Origin: Flavobacterium sp. CF136 | GTDB lineage: Bacteria > Bacteroidota > Bacteroidia > Flavobacteriales > Flavobacteriaceae | Assembly: GCF_000282055.1 (NCBI RefSeq) | Contig: NZ_AKJZ01000007.1 | Location: forward strand, 1 to 64,000 | Direction of reading: 5' to 3' | Length of the DNA: 64,000 nucleotides | In this document: positions 24,117-33,876 of the stretch, one piece after another | Layout: the number at the start of each line of letters is the position of its first letter | How positions within the stretch are numbered: the stretch's first letter is position 1 | The notes under the pieces: model-generated | Database searches by the model: none | What the model saw: the letters and a program-made list of their open reading frames with translations, nothing else | What the model was told of the DNA's origin: nothing | Made by a program: the position numbers and the translations under genes

Positions 24117-26144
24117 CTATAAGAGTCCCGCTCTCTTCAACAAAGCTTCCGGTTTTGGTTCCTGACCTCTAAAACGTTTGTACAAAATCATCGGATGTTC
24201 TGTTCCTCCTTTTGAAAGTACATTGTCTTTGAATTTTGTTGCTACTTCCGTATTGAAAATTCCTTTTTCCTGAAAATATTCAAAAGCATCAGCATCCAGA
24301 ACTTCAGCCCATTTGTAACTGTAATATCCGGAAGAATATCCTCCTTGAAAAATATGCGAAAAAGCTGTACTCATCGCATTTTCTTTTACATCAGGATACA
24401 ATTGTGTGTTGGCAAATTGTTCGGTTTCGAAAGTTTTTAAATCGGTAATGTTTGTCGGATCTTGTCCGTGCCAGGCCATATCTAAAAGTCCGAAACTTAA
24501 CTGACGCAAAGTTGCCAAACCTTCCTGGAAACTGGCACTTTCTTTAATTTTATGAACGTACTCAATCGGAATAATTTCTCCCGTTTCATAATGATTTGCA
24601 AACAAAGCCAAAGCTTCCGGTTCGTAACACCAGTTTTCCATAATCTGGCTTGGTAATTCTACAAAATCCCAAAAAACAGAAGTTCCCGATAAACTCGGAT
24701 AGGTTGTGTTCGCCAACATTCCGTGCAAACCATGACCAAATTCGTGGAATAAAGTCGTAACTTCATTAAAAGTCAATAACGAAGGTTTGGTTTCTGTTGG
24801 TTTTGTAAAATTGCAAACGTTCGAAATATGCGGTCTTTCGTTTACGCCATCTTTTATATATTGTGATTTGAATGAAGTCATCCAGGCACCGTTTCGTTTT
24901 CCTTTTCTTGGAAAAAAGTCCGCGTAGAAAATCGATACTAAATTGTTTTCAGCATCTTTCACTTCATACGTAGTAACTTCTTCGTGGTATTTATCGATGT
25001 CAAAAACTTCAGTAAATGTTAATCCGTATAATTTTTGGGCAACAGTAAATGCTCCGTCTAAAACTTTTTCTAACTGAAAATAAGGTTTCAGTTTTTCATC
25101 ATCTAAATTAAAAAGCTGTTGTTTTAATTTTTCAGAGTAATAAGCACCATCCCATTTTTCTAATTGTTCGATTCCGTCCAGTTTTTTCGCGAAAGCAGTC
25201 AATTCAGCAAATTCTTTTTGAGCTGCAGGTTTTGCTTTTGCCAGTAAATCATTTAGGAAAGAGAAAACTTTTTCCGGGCTTTGCGCCATTCTTTCTTCCA
25301 AAACAAAATGGGCGTGTGTTTTATAACCTAATAAATTAGCTCTTTCAAAACGCAATTTGGCAATTTTCAACACATTTTCCTGATTGTCGAATTCGTTATT
25401 TTGAAAACTTCGTGCTCCAAAAGCAATGGCCATTTTTTTACGCAATTCACGATTATCAGCATAAGTCAAAAACGGAATATAGCTTGGATGGTCTAAAGTG
25501 AAAATCCAGCCTTCTTTTTCCTGGCTTTTTGCCAATAATCTTGCGGCTTCAATAGTTCCTTCCGGTAATCCTGCTAAATCACTTTTGTCTGTCAGATACA
25601 ATTCAAAAGAATTGGTCTCAGCCAAAACATTTTCGCCAAACTGTAAACTTAATTTTGATAATTCTTTATCGATTTTGCGTAATTTATCTTTTTTGTCTTC
25701 TGGTAAATTAGCTCCGTTTCTGGAAAAACTTTTATATTTTTTATCTAAAAGAGTCGTTTGCTCCGGATTCAGATTTAAAGTTTCTTTTTGCTCGTAAACC
25801 GATTTTATCTTGGCAAACAAAGCTGCGTTTAATGTGATATCATTTCCAAATTCTGATAATAAAGGCGAAACTTCCTGTGCAATTTTCTGCATTTCGTCAT
25901 TAGTTTCTGCCGAATTCAAATTGAAGAAAACACTTGAAAGACGGTCTAAAATATCACCTGAAAAATCCATTGCAACAACTGTATTTTCAAAAGTTGGCGC
26001 ATCGGGATTATTTACAATTGCATCGATTTCGGCTTTAGCCAAAGTAATTCCTTCCTGAAAAGCAGAAATATAATCTTCGATTTTAATTTGAGAAAAAGGT
26101 GCGGTATTATGTTTCGTGTTGAAATATTGTGTTAAGATGCTCAT
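24117..26144 (-). CDS. M3-family oligopeptidase / dipeptidyl carboxypeptidase
   Basis: This 675-residue zinc metallopeptidase has HEFGH (467-471), and a Glu about 25 residues later (E496, in FVELPSQ) fits the third ligand. The helical N-terminal region and FQGGYSSGYYSYKWAEVL near residue 600 are typical of the Dcp/oligopeptidase A group. No signal peptide is seen, so it should cut peptides in the cytoplasm. Sequence alone does not separate Dcp from oligopeptidase A. Its 5' gap holds a CAGTCTCAG inverted repeat. Confidence 0.9.
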   Translation of the reverse strand: MSILTQYFNTKHNTAPFSQIKIEDYISAFQEGITLAKAEIDAIVNNPDAPTFENTVVAMDFSGDILDRLSSVFFNLNSAETNDEMQKIAQEVSPLLSEFGNDITLNAALFAKIKSVYEQKETLNLNPEQTTLLDKKYKSFSRNGANLPEDKKDKLRKIDKELSKLSLQFGENVLAETNSFELYLTDKSDLAGLPEGTIEAARLLAKSQEKEGWIFTLDHPSYIPFLTYADNRELRKKMAIAFGARSFQNNEFDNQENVLKIAKLRFERANLLGYKTHAHFVLEERMAQSPEKVFSFLNDLLAKAKPAAQKEFAELTAFAKKLDGIEQLEKWDGAYYSEKLKQQLFNLDDEKLKPYFQLEKVLDGAFTVAQKLYGLTFTEVFDIDKYHEEVTTYEVKDAENNLVSIFYADFFPRKGKRNGAWMTSFKSQYIKDGVNERPHISNVCNFTKPTETKPSLLTFNEVTTLFHEFGHGLHGMLANTTYPSLSGTSVFWDFVELPSQIMENWCYEPEALALFANHYETGEIIPIEYVHKIKESASFQEGLATLRQLSFGLLDMAWHGQDPTNITDLKTFETEQFANTQLYPDVKENAMSTAFSHIFQGGYSSGYYSYKWAEVLDADAFEYFQEKGIFNTEVATKFKDNVLSKGGTEHPMILYKRFRGQEPKPEALLKRAGLL

Positions 26145-26163
26145 ATAGAGTTTGTTTTTTTAA

Positions 26164-26232
26164 AGTATTCAGTCTCAGTCTCAGTTTTCAGTACAAACTA
26201 TGACTGAATACTGAGACTGAGACTGTAAACTG
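26164..26232. repeat. CAGTCTCAG-type inverted repeat
   Basis: AGTATTCAGTCTCAGTCTCA and, in inverse orientation, ACTGAATACTGAGACTGAGA face each other across about 10 bp. It fills most of the gap between purE and the M3 peptidase gene. Confidence 0.75.
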
Positions 26233-26235
26233 TTT

Positions 26236-26721
26236 TTACTTTTTCAAGCCTTCCGCAGCTTTATTAACCGCAGCTTTCAATTCTTCTTTGTATGAAATTA
26301 TAGTATCAAGAACTTTTTTATCGTGACTTCCGATGATTTGAGCTGCGAGAATCCCTGCATTTTTTGCTCCATTTAAAGCAACAGTTGCAACCGGAACTCC
26401 ACCAGGCATTTGCAGAATCGATAAAACCGAATCCCAGCCATCAATAGAATTACTTGATTTTACAGGAACGCCAATTACCGGAAGCGGTGACATCGAAGCA
26501 ACCATTCCAGGTAAATGTGCAGCACCTCCGGCTCCGGCGATAATTACGGAAATACCTCGAGTGTGTGCATTTTTACTGAAATCGAATAATTTTTCCGGCG
26601 TTCTGTGTGCCGAAACGATATCTACTTCAACTTCAATATTAAATTGTTTTAATATATCGATAGCATCCTGCATGACTGGCATGTCTGAGATACTTCCCAT
26701 TATGATGGCTACTTTGCTCAT
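26236..26721 (-). CDS. purE: N5-carboxyaminoimidazole ribonucleotide mutase
   Basis: This 161-residue enzyme interconverts N5-CAIR and CAIR in de novo purine synthesis. The fold is shown by MGSISDMPVM at the N-terminus, SAHRTP (about 39-44), AGAGGAAHLPGMVAS and PVIGVPV. The start MSKVAIIMGS is preferred to the frame beginning 11 codons earlier in a Lys-rich stretch. It is followed on the same strand, 95 bp upstream, by purK, so the two-step CO2-fixing pair is encoded together. Confidence 0.95.
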   Translation of the reverse strand: MSKVAIIMGSISDMPVMQDAIDILKQFNIEVEVDIVSAHRTPEKLFDFSKNAHTRGISVIIAGAGGAAHLPGMVASMSPLPVIGVPVKSSNSIDGWDSVLSILQMPGGVPVATVALNGAKNAGILAAQIIGSHDKKVLDTIISYKEELKAAVNKAAEGLKK

Positions 26722-26769
26722 TTGTTTTTTTGTTTTTTTTGTTTGCTTTGCCAATTCGGCTAAAGCCTC

Positions 26770-26822
26770 GTGTCAGGTTTCAAGTTTCAGGTTTTCACTG
26801 TGACTAAAAACTGCGACTATAT
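26770..26822. repeat. Degenerate repeat between purE and purK
   Basis: Short related phrases (TTTCAGG, TTTCAAG, CAGTTTT-like) and ACTGCGACT recur here and resemble weakened copies of the CAGTCTCAG family. The inverse symmetry is poor. Confidence 0.35.
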
Positions 26823-27965
26823 ACTAATTACCTTAATCGTATTCTTAACTTCCTCTGCAATTCGTCTCGCCTCAACCATATCTTCATTTACAATCGTAAC
26901 ATGACCCATTTTTCTAAATGGTCTTGTTTGTTTTTTACCGTAAATATGGGGTGTAACACCATTCCAACCTAAAATGGTTTCGATATTCTGATACACTACA
27001 TCTCCGGAGAAACCTTCGGCACCTACTAAATTTACCATAACTCCGGCAACTTTACTGTCCGTATTCCCTAACGGAAGATCCAGAATGGCGCGTAAATGAT
27101 TTTCGAATTGTGAAGTATAACTGGCTTCAATTGAATAATGACCTGAATTGTGCGGGCGGGGAGCGACTTCGTTTACTAAAATTTCATCGTTATTGGTTTG
27201 GAACATTTCAACAGCCAAAAGTCCAACATGATTAAATTTCTCCGAAACATTCAAAGCAATTGCTCTGGCTTTTTCGGCTACTTTTTCGTCAATTCTTGCC
27301 GGGCAGATTACATATTCAACTTGGTTGGCTTCCGGATGGAATTCCATTTCGACTACCGGATATGTTTTTATTTCTCCTGATGGATTTCTGCAAACAATAA
27401 CTGCTAATTCATTTTTGAAAGGAATCATTGTTTCTGCAATGCATTCTACATTTGGCAAAGTATCCAAATCAGAAGTTTGACGAATTACTTTTACACCATT
27501 TCCGTCATATCCAAACTCCGTACATTTCCATACGAAAGGTAATTTTAAATCGTTGATTTTAGATCTTAGATTTTCTAAATTTTCAAATCTTTCAAAAGGT
27601 GCAGTCGGAATATTGCTTTCTGCGTAAAATTGTTTTTGGATTCCTTTATTCTGAATTCCTTTTAAGGTTTTTGGAGATGGATAAACTTTTACGCCTTCAT
27701 TTTCTAATTGCGTTAAAGCTTCAAGATTAACCAATTCGATTTCGAAAGTTAAAACATCAACTTGTTTTCCAAAATTATAAACCGTTTCATAATCCATCAA
27801 ATCACCTTTGAAGAATTTATTGCAGGCAATTTTACTCGGAGCTTCGTCACTCGGATCTAAAACATAAGTTTGAATGTCAAATTTTCGGGTGTCGAACAAT
27901 AGCATTTTACCTAATTGTCCGCCGCCTAATATTCCTAATTTAAAATCAGAAGAAAAATAATTCAT
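26817..27965 (-). CDS. purK: N5-carboxyaminoimidazole ribonucleotide synthase
   Basis: This 382-residue ATP-grasp enzyme makes N5-CAIR from AIR, ATP and bicarbonate. The sequence begins with the phosphate-binding LGILGGGQLGKML (about 10-22). It continues with the ATP-grasp lysine segment FVWKCTEFGYDGNG and the metal-binding motif NEVAPRPHNSGHYSIE (about residues 264-279). Length and motif order are normal. A -7 element (CAAAGATA on the plus strand, 27986-27993) precedes it. It lies upstream of purE on the same strand. Confidence 0.95.
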   Translation of the reverse strand: MNYFSSDFKLGILGGGQLGKMLLFDTRKFDIQTYVLDPSDEAPSKIACNKFFKGDLMDYETVYNFGKQVDVLTFEIELVNLEALTQLENEGVKVYPSPKTLKGIQNKGIQKQFYAESNIPTAPFERFENLENLRSKINDLKLPFVWKCTEFGYDGNGVKVIRQTSDLDTLPNVECIAETMIPFKNELAVIVCRNPSGEIKTYPVVEMEFHPEANQVEYVICPARIDEKVAEKARAIALNVSEKFNHVGLLAVEMFQTNNDEILVNEVAPRPHNSGHYSIEASYTSQFENHLRAILDLPLGNTDSKVAGVMVNLVGAEGFSGDVVYQNIETILGWNGVTPHIYGKKQTRPFRKMGHVTIVNEDMVEARRIAEEVKNTIKVISI

Positions 27966-28176
27966 TGTTGTGTGTTTGTGATGCGCAAAGATACTTTATA
28001 ACTTTTTTTTTTTGCCACGAATTGCACAAATTTTCACTAAATACTTTGTGTTTTAGACTTAATAAGTTCTTCAAAGAAAATAAAAATTGGTAAAATTCAA
28101 TACTAAAGGGAAATGTGATTTGTGATAATTAGTGAAATTCGTGGCCAGTTTTTTTACAAATATTTGTAGCAAAAAG

Positions 28177-28755
28177 CTATTTTATTTTCTTCAAAACTTC
28201 CTTTGCAACCGCTTTATATGCTGCCGAATGATTCGCATAATCTTTATTCAGAATGATTTGCAATTCAGGATGAATCCAGTTATAATAATTTCCCAGAACA
28301 TATAAAGTTCTTATAGAATAAGCCTTTGTTGCTACTTTTACATCATTTATAAGCCAGTCAAAAGAAGCTTCGATACAATCCTGAAGATTTTCCCGGGAAA
28401 GCGAAATACAGTTTTCGTCTTTTTTATAATGTGATTTTACTAAAAGCTGTAATACTTTAGCAATGGGACGAATGGCACTTTCATCTTTTAAAAATTTCAG
28501 ATTGGAACAGAAAAAAGCAAGATGTGGCTGTAACCAAGTCAATTCTTCATAAGATACAAATTCTAAAATCCAGCAGGCTTTATGATTGTTTTTGTCTGAT
28601 GGCGAAAAACAAATCGAGACTAATTCTTCAAATAAATCTTTATTTTCTAAAACTTCCTGAGCAATTTTTAATCGGTTTTCTCTGTAAGCATTTACATAAT
28701 CGAGTTTTGATTGGAGTTCAGAAGATTCCTTTGGATTTGATTTAATGTGTAACAT
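28177..28755 (-). CDS. Alpha-helical protein of unknown function, HEAT-like
   Basis: This 192-residue, all-helical, soluble protein has repeated helix pairs such as ACWILEFVSYEELTWLQPHL and IRTLYVLGNYYNWIHPELQI that suggest HEAT/armadillo-like packing. Some databases name similar proteins as adenylosuccinate lyase, but no lyase signature is visible here, so I avoid that name. Its start codon directly abuts the stop codon of the upstream TonB receptor gene, so the two are probably cotranscribed. Confidence 0.6.
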   Translation of the reverse strand: MLHIKSNPKESSELQSKLDYVNAYRENRLKIAQEVLENKDLFEELVSICFSPSDKNNHKACWILEFVSYEELTWLQPHLAFFCSNLKFLKDESAIRPIAKVLQLLVKSHYKKDENCISLSRENLQDCIEASFDWLINDVKVATKAYSIRTLYVLGNYYNWIHPELQIILNKDYANHSAAYKAVAKEVLKKIK

Positions 28756-30840
28756 TTAAAATAAGTAATTTAATGAAATTGTTCCATAATAATTTACAGG
28801 AAGTCCCGGATAATAATATCTTGGAGTTGTATTTCCGATAGCAACGGCATTTGGTAAAATTAAAGAAGCGTATTTTTCATTGGCTAAATTGTTGATGCCA
28901 AAAGCTAAATTGGAACTTAGATTGTGCAGAATTTCAAAACGATAACCTGTTTTCAAATTGACAACGGAATACGAATCAGAGTAAACCGAATTGGCATCAT
29001 TCATCGGAATTTTATCCACAAATTGATAATCTGCATTCAAATAAATTCCTAAGCGAGTATTTAAAAACAAACCTGCATTCACCTTATTTGATGGAACTCC
29101 GGTTAATTTATTTCCGGAATAATTATTCTCGTGATCAATAAATTCTTTAAACTCATATTTTCCAACAGAAGCTCCAATGTAAGAGTTGAGAGTGAAAAAT
29201 CTATTGATTTGCCAATTGTGTTTTAAAGTGATTTCAATTCCTTCGTGAAATGTTTTTCCGGCATTTACCCCAACATATTGATCATCGCCAACTCGTTTTG
29301 CAACTAACAAATCTTTTATTTCCATTCTGTAAACGGCAAATTCCGTATAAAGTTTTTTATTGAAAAAGTAGAGTTTTCCGCCTGCTTCAAAGTTATAACC
29401 ATTTTCCGGTTTTATGTCAGGATTAATTGTGCCGTTGCTCGTAAGTGTTTCTTCTGTAGCCGGTAAAGAAAATCCGCGGCTGGCTGAAAAATAGAAGGTA
29501 CGTTGTTCACTCGTTTTAAATAACAAAGATAGTTGTGGTGAAAAAATACCATCATAACTGTATTTTTGAGTTGAATTAAGATTATAGTTTTCTAATTCAA
29601 ATTGCGTTTTGTTGTAATTTAATCCGGCCTGAACTTCAAAATGCTTAGAAAGTAAAGTTCTTATTTGGGAGAATATATTGTAAAAACGCCTTTTCTGGCC
29701 ATTTTCAGTAAGCTGATTTCCCTGCAAACTTCCCTGGCCGTTATTCTGCTGATATAGATTTTCGAAAGTATTGCCAGTGTAATTATCTGCAAAATATTCG
29801 ATTCCCGCAATAAACTGGTTTTCTATTTCTTTAATTTTAAAATTTCCCAAAAACTGAGTTCTTGCACCACTTGCAAAAGTATATTGACGCAAAATGTCAA
29901 AAGGTCTCGGTTCATTACTGTCTTTATAATTGATGAAAATCGATGTCGAGTTACTCAGGTTTTCATTAATTTTAAAATCATAAGCCAGTCCGGCCAAAGT
30001 CGATTTGTATTCTTTATAACCTTTTGAAGCTACCCATGTCGGTGCTCCGGATTGCGGACTATTTTCGAACATTGTTTTATTAATTGAACTCGGAATAAAA
30101 GCTTTGAGATATGTGTAATTTGAAAAATAAGAAAGCTTGCTGTTTTGCTTCTTAAACAATTCACCAGCCAAAGTAACGCCTTCACGATTATATGCGCTGT
30201 TTTTTCGCCACCCTTCTGTTTCAAGTTTGTGATAACTTAAATTCAAACTTGAGTGTTTTTCGTTCAAACTAAAATTCAAGCTATTTTTTAGCAAACCAAA
30301 AGAACCAAAAACAGAACTAATTCCTGCGCTTGATCCTTCTTTTTTTGAAAGCTGTGGAGAAATTAAAATAGCGCCTCCCAATCCTGCACCATAAACGCTT
30401 GATAGTGGCCCTTTGATAATTTCGATCTGGCCGATATTTTCCAGGTCAATATCATCAATAACTGTTTCGCTATTTCCTGAAGTTAACGGAATACTGCCAT
30501 AAAAAGCCCTGATTTTATTCGTGCCATAAGGAGTTCTTGCACCAATACCACGAATCGAAATTCGGGTAGTCGTAAAATTTGCTGACTGCATAAAAACTCC
30601 GGGAATTGTATTAATTACGGTGCTAATATCGGTAGTGTTATTTTGTAACAGGTCTTTTTTGGAGAGAATGCCAATAGAAGCCGGGGCATTTTGTAAATCT
30701 TTATTAATATGAAAGGAACTGATAATAACTTCTTCCAGCTTTTCTGTTTTTACAGTATCAATAGATTTACTTTTTTCTTGCGCAAAAGTGTTTTGGAAAA
30801 TAATTAAAAGAAGAAAAAAGCAATATTTTTTTAAAAGCAT
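28756..30840 (-). CDS. TonB-dependent outer-membrane receptor
   Basis: This 694-residue protein has a signal peptide (MLLKKYCFFLLLIIFQNTFA) and a TonB-box-like KTEKLEEVIISSF. The plug domain carries GIGARTPYG and IEIIKGPLSSVYGAG-type phrases, and a long beta barrel ends in the aromatic-terminal SLNYLF. The first Met of the frame (30906) is rejected because it lies before the signal peptide. Ligand is unknown; the plug resembles siderophore or metal receptors more than SusC, as no N-terminal CarboxypepD_reg domain is present. A -7 element (31013-31020, minus strand) lies 170 bp upstream. Confidence 0.88.
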   Translation of the reverse strand: MLLKKYCFFLLLIIFQNTFAQEKSKSIDTVKTEKLEEVIISSFHINKDLQNAPASIGILSKKDLLQNNTTDISTVINTIPGVFMQSANFTTTRISIRGIGARTPYGTNKIRAFYGSIPLTSGNSETVIDDIDLENIGQIEIIKGPLSSVYGAGLGGAILISPQLSKKEGSSAGISSVFGSFGLLKNSLNFSLNEKHSSLNLSYHKLETEGWRKNSAYNREGVTLAGELFKKQNSKLSYFSNYTYLKAFIPSSINKTMFENSPQSGAPTWVASKGYKEYKSTLAGLAYDFKINENLSNSTSIFINYKDSNEPRPFDILRQYTFASGARTQFLGNFKIKEIENQFIAGIEYFADNYTGNTFENLYQQNNGQGSLQGNQLTENGQKRRFYNIFSQIRTLLSKHFEVQAGLNYNKTQFELENYNLNSTQKYSYDGIFSPQLSLLFKTSEQRTFYFSASRGFSLPATEETLTSNGTINPDIKPENGYNFEAGGKLYFFNKKLYTEFAVYRMEIKDLLVAKRVGDDQYVGVNAGKTFHEGIEITLKHNWQINRFFTLNSYIGASVGKYEFKEFIDHENNYSGNKLTGVPSNKVNAGLFLNTRLGIYLNADYQFVDKIPMNDANSVYSDSYSVVNLKTGYRFEILHNLSSNLAFGINNLANEKYASLILPNAVAIGNTTPRYYYPGLPVNYYGTISLNYLF

Positions 30841-31032
30841 AAAAGAATTTGGTTTAGCTGTTGGCTTAAATTTTAACACATAGTGACATAGTTTTGGTTT
30901 ACGCATAAAGGCGTTTCACTTGCTACAATACAATAGCTATGTGTGAAAACATGTTTTTTTAAATTATCTTTATTAATACAAAAATCTATGTTTCTATGTG
31001 TTTGAATAATTGCAAAGTTAGGAATTTAGAAT
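30841..31032. other. Leader region with CTATGTGT inverted repeats
   Basis: ACACATAG near 30879 and CTATGTGT near 30933 are inverse copies, and further CTATGT phrases occur up to 31000. No gene is seen. It may be a folded 5' leader of the TonB receptor or another dispersed repeat. Confidence 0.4.
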
Positions 31033-32307
31033 TTACTTGTTTGCTGTTACCTTCCAGATTGTATTTCCGCTGTCGTCATTTACAAGAAGTGATCCGTTAT
31101 TCATAACTGTAATGGCGACCGGACGGCCGTAAACTTCGGCTTTTGCTTCATCAGCGATAAATCCGGTTAAAAAATCCTCAGGTTTTCCGGAAGGTTTTCC
31201 ATTGGCAAACGGAACAAAAATAACTTTATAACCTGATATTTTTGCTCGGTTCCAGGAACCATGCTGACCTACAAAAATTCCGTTTTTGTATTTTCCAGGA
31301 AATGCATTTTTATCATAAAAAGCCAAACCTAAAGAAGCAGTGTGAGGGCCAACCGGAACATCCGGAACAATTGCTTTTGCAACCAAATCTTTGCGTTCGC
31401 CTTTCATTCTCGGGTCCGGAATATTTCCAAAATACGAATAAGGCCAACCATAAAAACCATCTCTTTTAACACTCGTAACATAATCGGGAACCAGGTCATC
31501 GCCCAATTCATCACGCTCATTAACCGCAGTCCAAAGTTCATCGTTAACAGGATTCCAATCCATTCCAACAGGATTTCTAAGACCGGATGCGTAAATTTTT
31601 TCACCTGTCCCATCCGGGTTAATTTCAAGAATAGCGGCGCGTCGTATTTCTTTGTCTATTCCATTTTCTGCAACATTACTTCCCGAACCTACAGAAACAT
31701 AGATTTTTGATCCATCCTGATTTGAAATTATATTTCTCGTCCAGTGATTGTTGTAGCCGCCGGCAGGAAGTTCAAGGATTTTTGTGCCTTGTGTTTCCAG
31801 TTTCAAAGGATTGTTTTTATAAGGATAACGGTAAAGTCCGTCAGTATTTGCGATGTAGAAAAAGTCTTTCAGTACCAGCATTCCAAAAGGACGGTTGAGG
31901 TTTGAAATAAAAACATTACGGGTCTCAAATTTTCCGTCTTTATTGGCATCACGAAAAACGGTAATTTGGTTTTTACTGGTTCTGGTACCGCTTTCAACAA
32001 CAAAAATATCATTATTTGGAGCAATATAAGTCCAACGCGGATTTTCTAAACCATCTGCAAATTTTATTACCGTAAAACCTTCAGGAGCTTTTGGAGTCTT
32101 TCCGTCAGGCCATTTTAGTACACGGCTGTTGTTTGTTTTAGATTCGGTCGCATAAGGCGGAGGTAAGGTAATTTCTCCAATAGCAGTTTTTACGATGTTT
32201 CCGGGCTGTTTTGCCAGCGCTTCTTTTTCTTCTTTTCTGACCTGTCCGTTGCAGGCAGTCATTAAAGTTAATAACGATATTGAAAATATTTGAGTCATTG
32301 TTTTCAT
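31033..32307 (-). CDS. PQQ-type sugar dehydrogenase-like lipoprotein
   Basis: This 424-residue protein begins with a lipoprotein signal ending LMTAC, so it is anchored outside the cytoplasm. The six-bladed beta-propeller of soluble glucose/sorbosone dehydrogenases is indicated by LENPRWTYIAPNNDIFVVES, NLNRPFGMLVL and ASGLRNPVGMDWNPV. FVGQHGSWNR appears near the end. Members oxidise sugars or unknown substrates with PQQ, but PQQ binding is not proven. No pqq genes are in the window. Met1 and Met4 are both possible starts. Confidence 0.8.
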   Translation of the reverse strand: MKTMTQIFSISLLTLMTACNGQVRKEEKEALAKQPGNIVKTAIGEITLPPPYATESKTNNSRVLKWPDGKTPKAPEGFTVIKFADGLENPRWTYIAPNNDIFVVESGTRTSKNQITVFRDANKDGKFETRNVFISNLNRPFGMLVLKDFFYIANTDGLYRYPYKNNPLKLETQGTKILELPAGGYNNHWTRNIISNQDGSKIYVSVGSGSNVAENGIDKEIRRAAILEINPDGTGEKIYASGLRNPVGMDWNPVNDELWTAVNERDELGDDLVPDYVTSVKRDGFYGWPYSYFGNIPDPRMKGERKDLVAKAIVPDVPVGPHTASLGLAFYDKNAFPGKYKNGIFVGQHGSWNRAKISGYKVIFVPFANGKPSGKPEDFLTGFIADEAKAEVYGRPVAITVMNNGSLLVNDDSGNTIWKVTANK

Positions 32308-32491
32308 TGCGGTTTTGGGGTTAAGGGTTTAATTAACAACAATTTAATAAAATAAAAAATATTTCAAAGTGAAATTTTGTAAATATTAAGTGATATTTAA
32401 CATTCTGAAAAAAATCAACTCACGATATATTTTGATGCCTGCATTTGGTTGTAATTCTGTATCTTTGCGCATTATTTTAAACATAAAAATA

Positions 32492-33022
32492 ATGATACAA
32501 CTTCACGATAAACAATTTGTTCCGTTTATTTCAGCAAAAGAAATCGATTTTGCTTTAACGAAAATAGTTGCACAAGTAGAAGATGATTTTGGAGATGATA
32601 CTCCAATTTTTATTGGTGTTTTGAATGGTGCTTTTATGGTTGTTGCCGATTTTTTGAAAAAATATAAAAGCCCATGCGAGGTTTCATTTATCAAAATGGC
32701 TTCTTATGAAGGAACAGAATCTACCAATACCGTTAAAGAATTAATTGGAATCAATCAGGATTTGTCAGGCAGAAGCGTGATTATTATTGAAGATATTATC
32801 GATACCGGAAATACTATCGAAGAATTAAAAGCAATGTTTAAGGCACAAAACGTAAAGCATTTCAAAATTGCAACTTTGTTCTTTAAACCTGAAGCTTATA
32901 AAAAAGATATTAAAATCGATTATGTCGGAATCAGAATCCCAAACAAATTCATCGTTGGTTATGGTTTGGACTATGATGGTTTAGGCAGAAATTTATCCGA
33001 AGTATATAAACTGGCAGAATAA
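32492..33022 (+). CDS. hpt: Hypoxanthine phosphoribosyltransferase
   Basis: This 176-residue purine salvage enzyme makes IMP or GMP from hypoxanthine or guanine and PRPP. The PRPP loop is IIIEDIIDTGNT (about residues 90-101), and FLKKYKSPCEVSFIKMASY is the flexible loop region. The start MIQLHDKQF at 32492 is chosen; the frame from 32390 contains 34 AT-rich codons that span the -7 element TATCTTTG (32460-32467). adk follows 80 bp later on the same strand and could share the transcript. Confidence 0.92.
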   Translation: MIQLHDKQFVPFISAKEIDFALTKIVAQVEDDFGDDTPIFIGVLNGAFMVVADFLKKYKSPCEVSFIKMASYEGTESTNTVKELIGINQDLSGRSVIIIEDIIDTGNTIEELKAMFKAQNVKHFKIATLFFKPEAYKKDIKIDYVGIRIPNKFIVGYGLDYDGLGRNLSEVYKLAE

Positions 33023-33102
33023 TTTAAAAAATACATACATAACTATATATTCACTTTAAACTTCTTTAAAATCAAGAAGTAACAACACAACACACTCGCA
33101 TT

Positions 33103-33675
33103 ATGATTAACATTGTTTTATTTGGAAAACCAGGGGCAGGAAAAGGAACCCAGGCAGAATTTTTAAAAGAAAAGTACAAATTAACACATCTTTCAACTGG
33201 AGATATATTTCGTTTTAATTTAAAAAATGATACAGATTTAGGTAAAAAAGCAAGGGTTTTTATGGATAATGGAGAGTTGGTACCTTGCGAAGTAACAACT
33301 GCAATGTTGATTGACGAAGTAAAAAAACATCCGGATACAGCAGGATTCTTATTCGACGGTTATCCAAGAACTTTAGATCAGGCAGAAGCTTTAGATAAAT
33401 TTTTACCAACGATTGGTTCAAGCGTTACAGCAACAATTGCTTTAGAAGCTGACGACGAAATCCTGGTAAAACGTTTGTTGGAAAGAGGAAAAACAAGCGG
33501 AAGGGTTGATGATCAGGACGAAGAAAAAATTCGTGTAAGATATCAGGAATATAATGAAAAAACAGCGCCGCTAATTGGATATTATAAAAATCAAAATAAG
33601 TTTTATGCTGTAGATGGTATAGGTACCGTCGAACAAATTACAGAGCGATTAACGTCAGTTATAGATAATTTGTAG
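33103..33675 (+). CDS. adk: Adenylate kinase
   Basis: This 190-residue enzyme interconverts AMP, ADP and ATP in the cytoplasm. The P-loop is GKPGAGKGT (8-16), followed by LSTGDIFR for AMP binding, GYPRTLDQAE and the LID segment RGKTSGRVDDQDEEKIRVRY. The LID is of the short type without zinc-binding cysteines, as usual in Bacteroidota. Length is normal. It follows hpt, joining two nucleotide metabolism genes. Confidence 0.96.
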   Translation: MINIVLFGKPGAGKGTQAEFLKEKYKLTHLSTGDIFRFNLKNDTDLGKKARVFMDNGELVPCEVTTAMLIDEVKKHPDTAGFLFDGYPRTLDQAEALDKFLPTIGSSVTATIALEADDEILVKRLLERGKTSGRVDDQDEEKIRVRYQEYNEKTAPLIGYYKNQNKFYAVDGIGTVEQITERLTSVIDNL

Positions 33676-33830
33676 AAGCTTTTTCCAGCTGTACGTTTCA
33701 AGTCCTCACTAAAAAAACTATTTTTCCACACCATAAAACGAGCTTCCGCCGGTCGCTGTTTTCTGGCAGGAAAAATTAGTTTTTTTAGCTCCGGGCTTTT
33801 CTCTTCCATCCGGGCTATGAACATTCAGGT
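33676..33830. repeat. AGCTTTTTCC-type dispersed repeat, copy 1
   Basis: No gene is seen between adk and the next gene. GAAGCTTTTTCCAGCTGT near 33676 and CCATCCGGGCTA near 33810 correspond to GAAGCTATTTCCTGCTGT and CCATCAGGGCTA in the gap at 45911-45988. The middle parts are less alike. Confidence 0.5.
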
Positions 33831-33876
33831 TACAAATTACATATTAACGACTATTCAATAACGAATTAACTACAAA

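Noticed and set aside
28177..28755. Adenylosuccinate lyase, the name that similar proteins sometimes bear
   Set aside because: No fumarate lyase signature is found in 192 residues, and the length is far too short for PurB.
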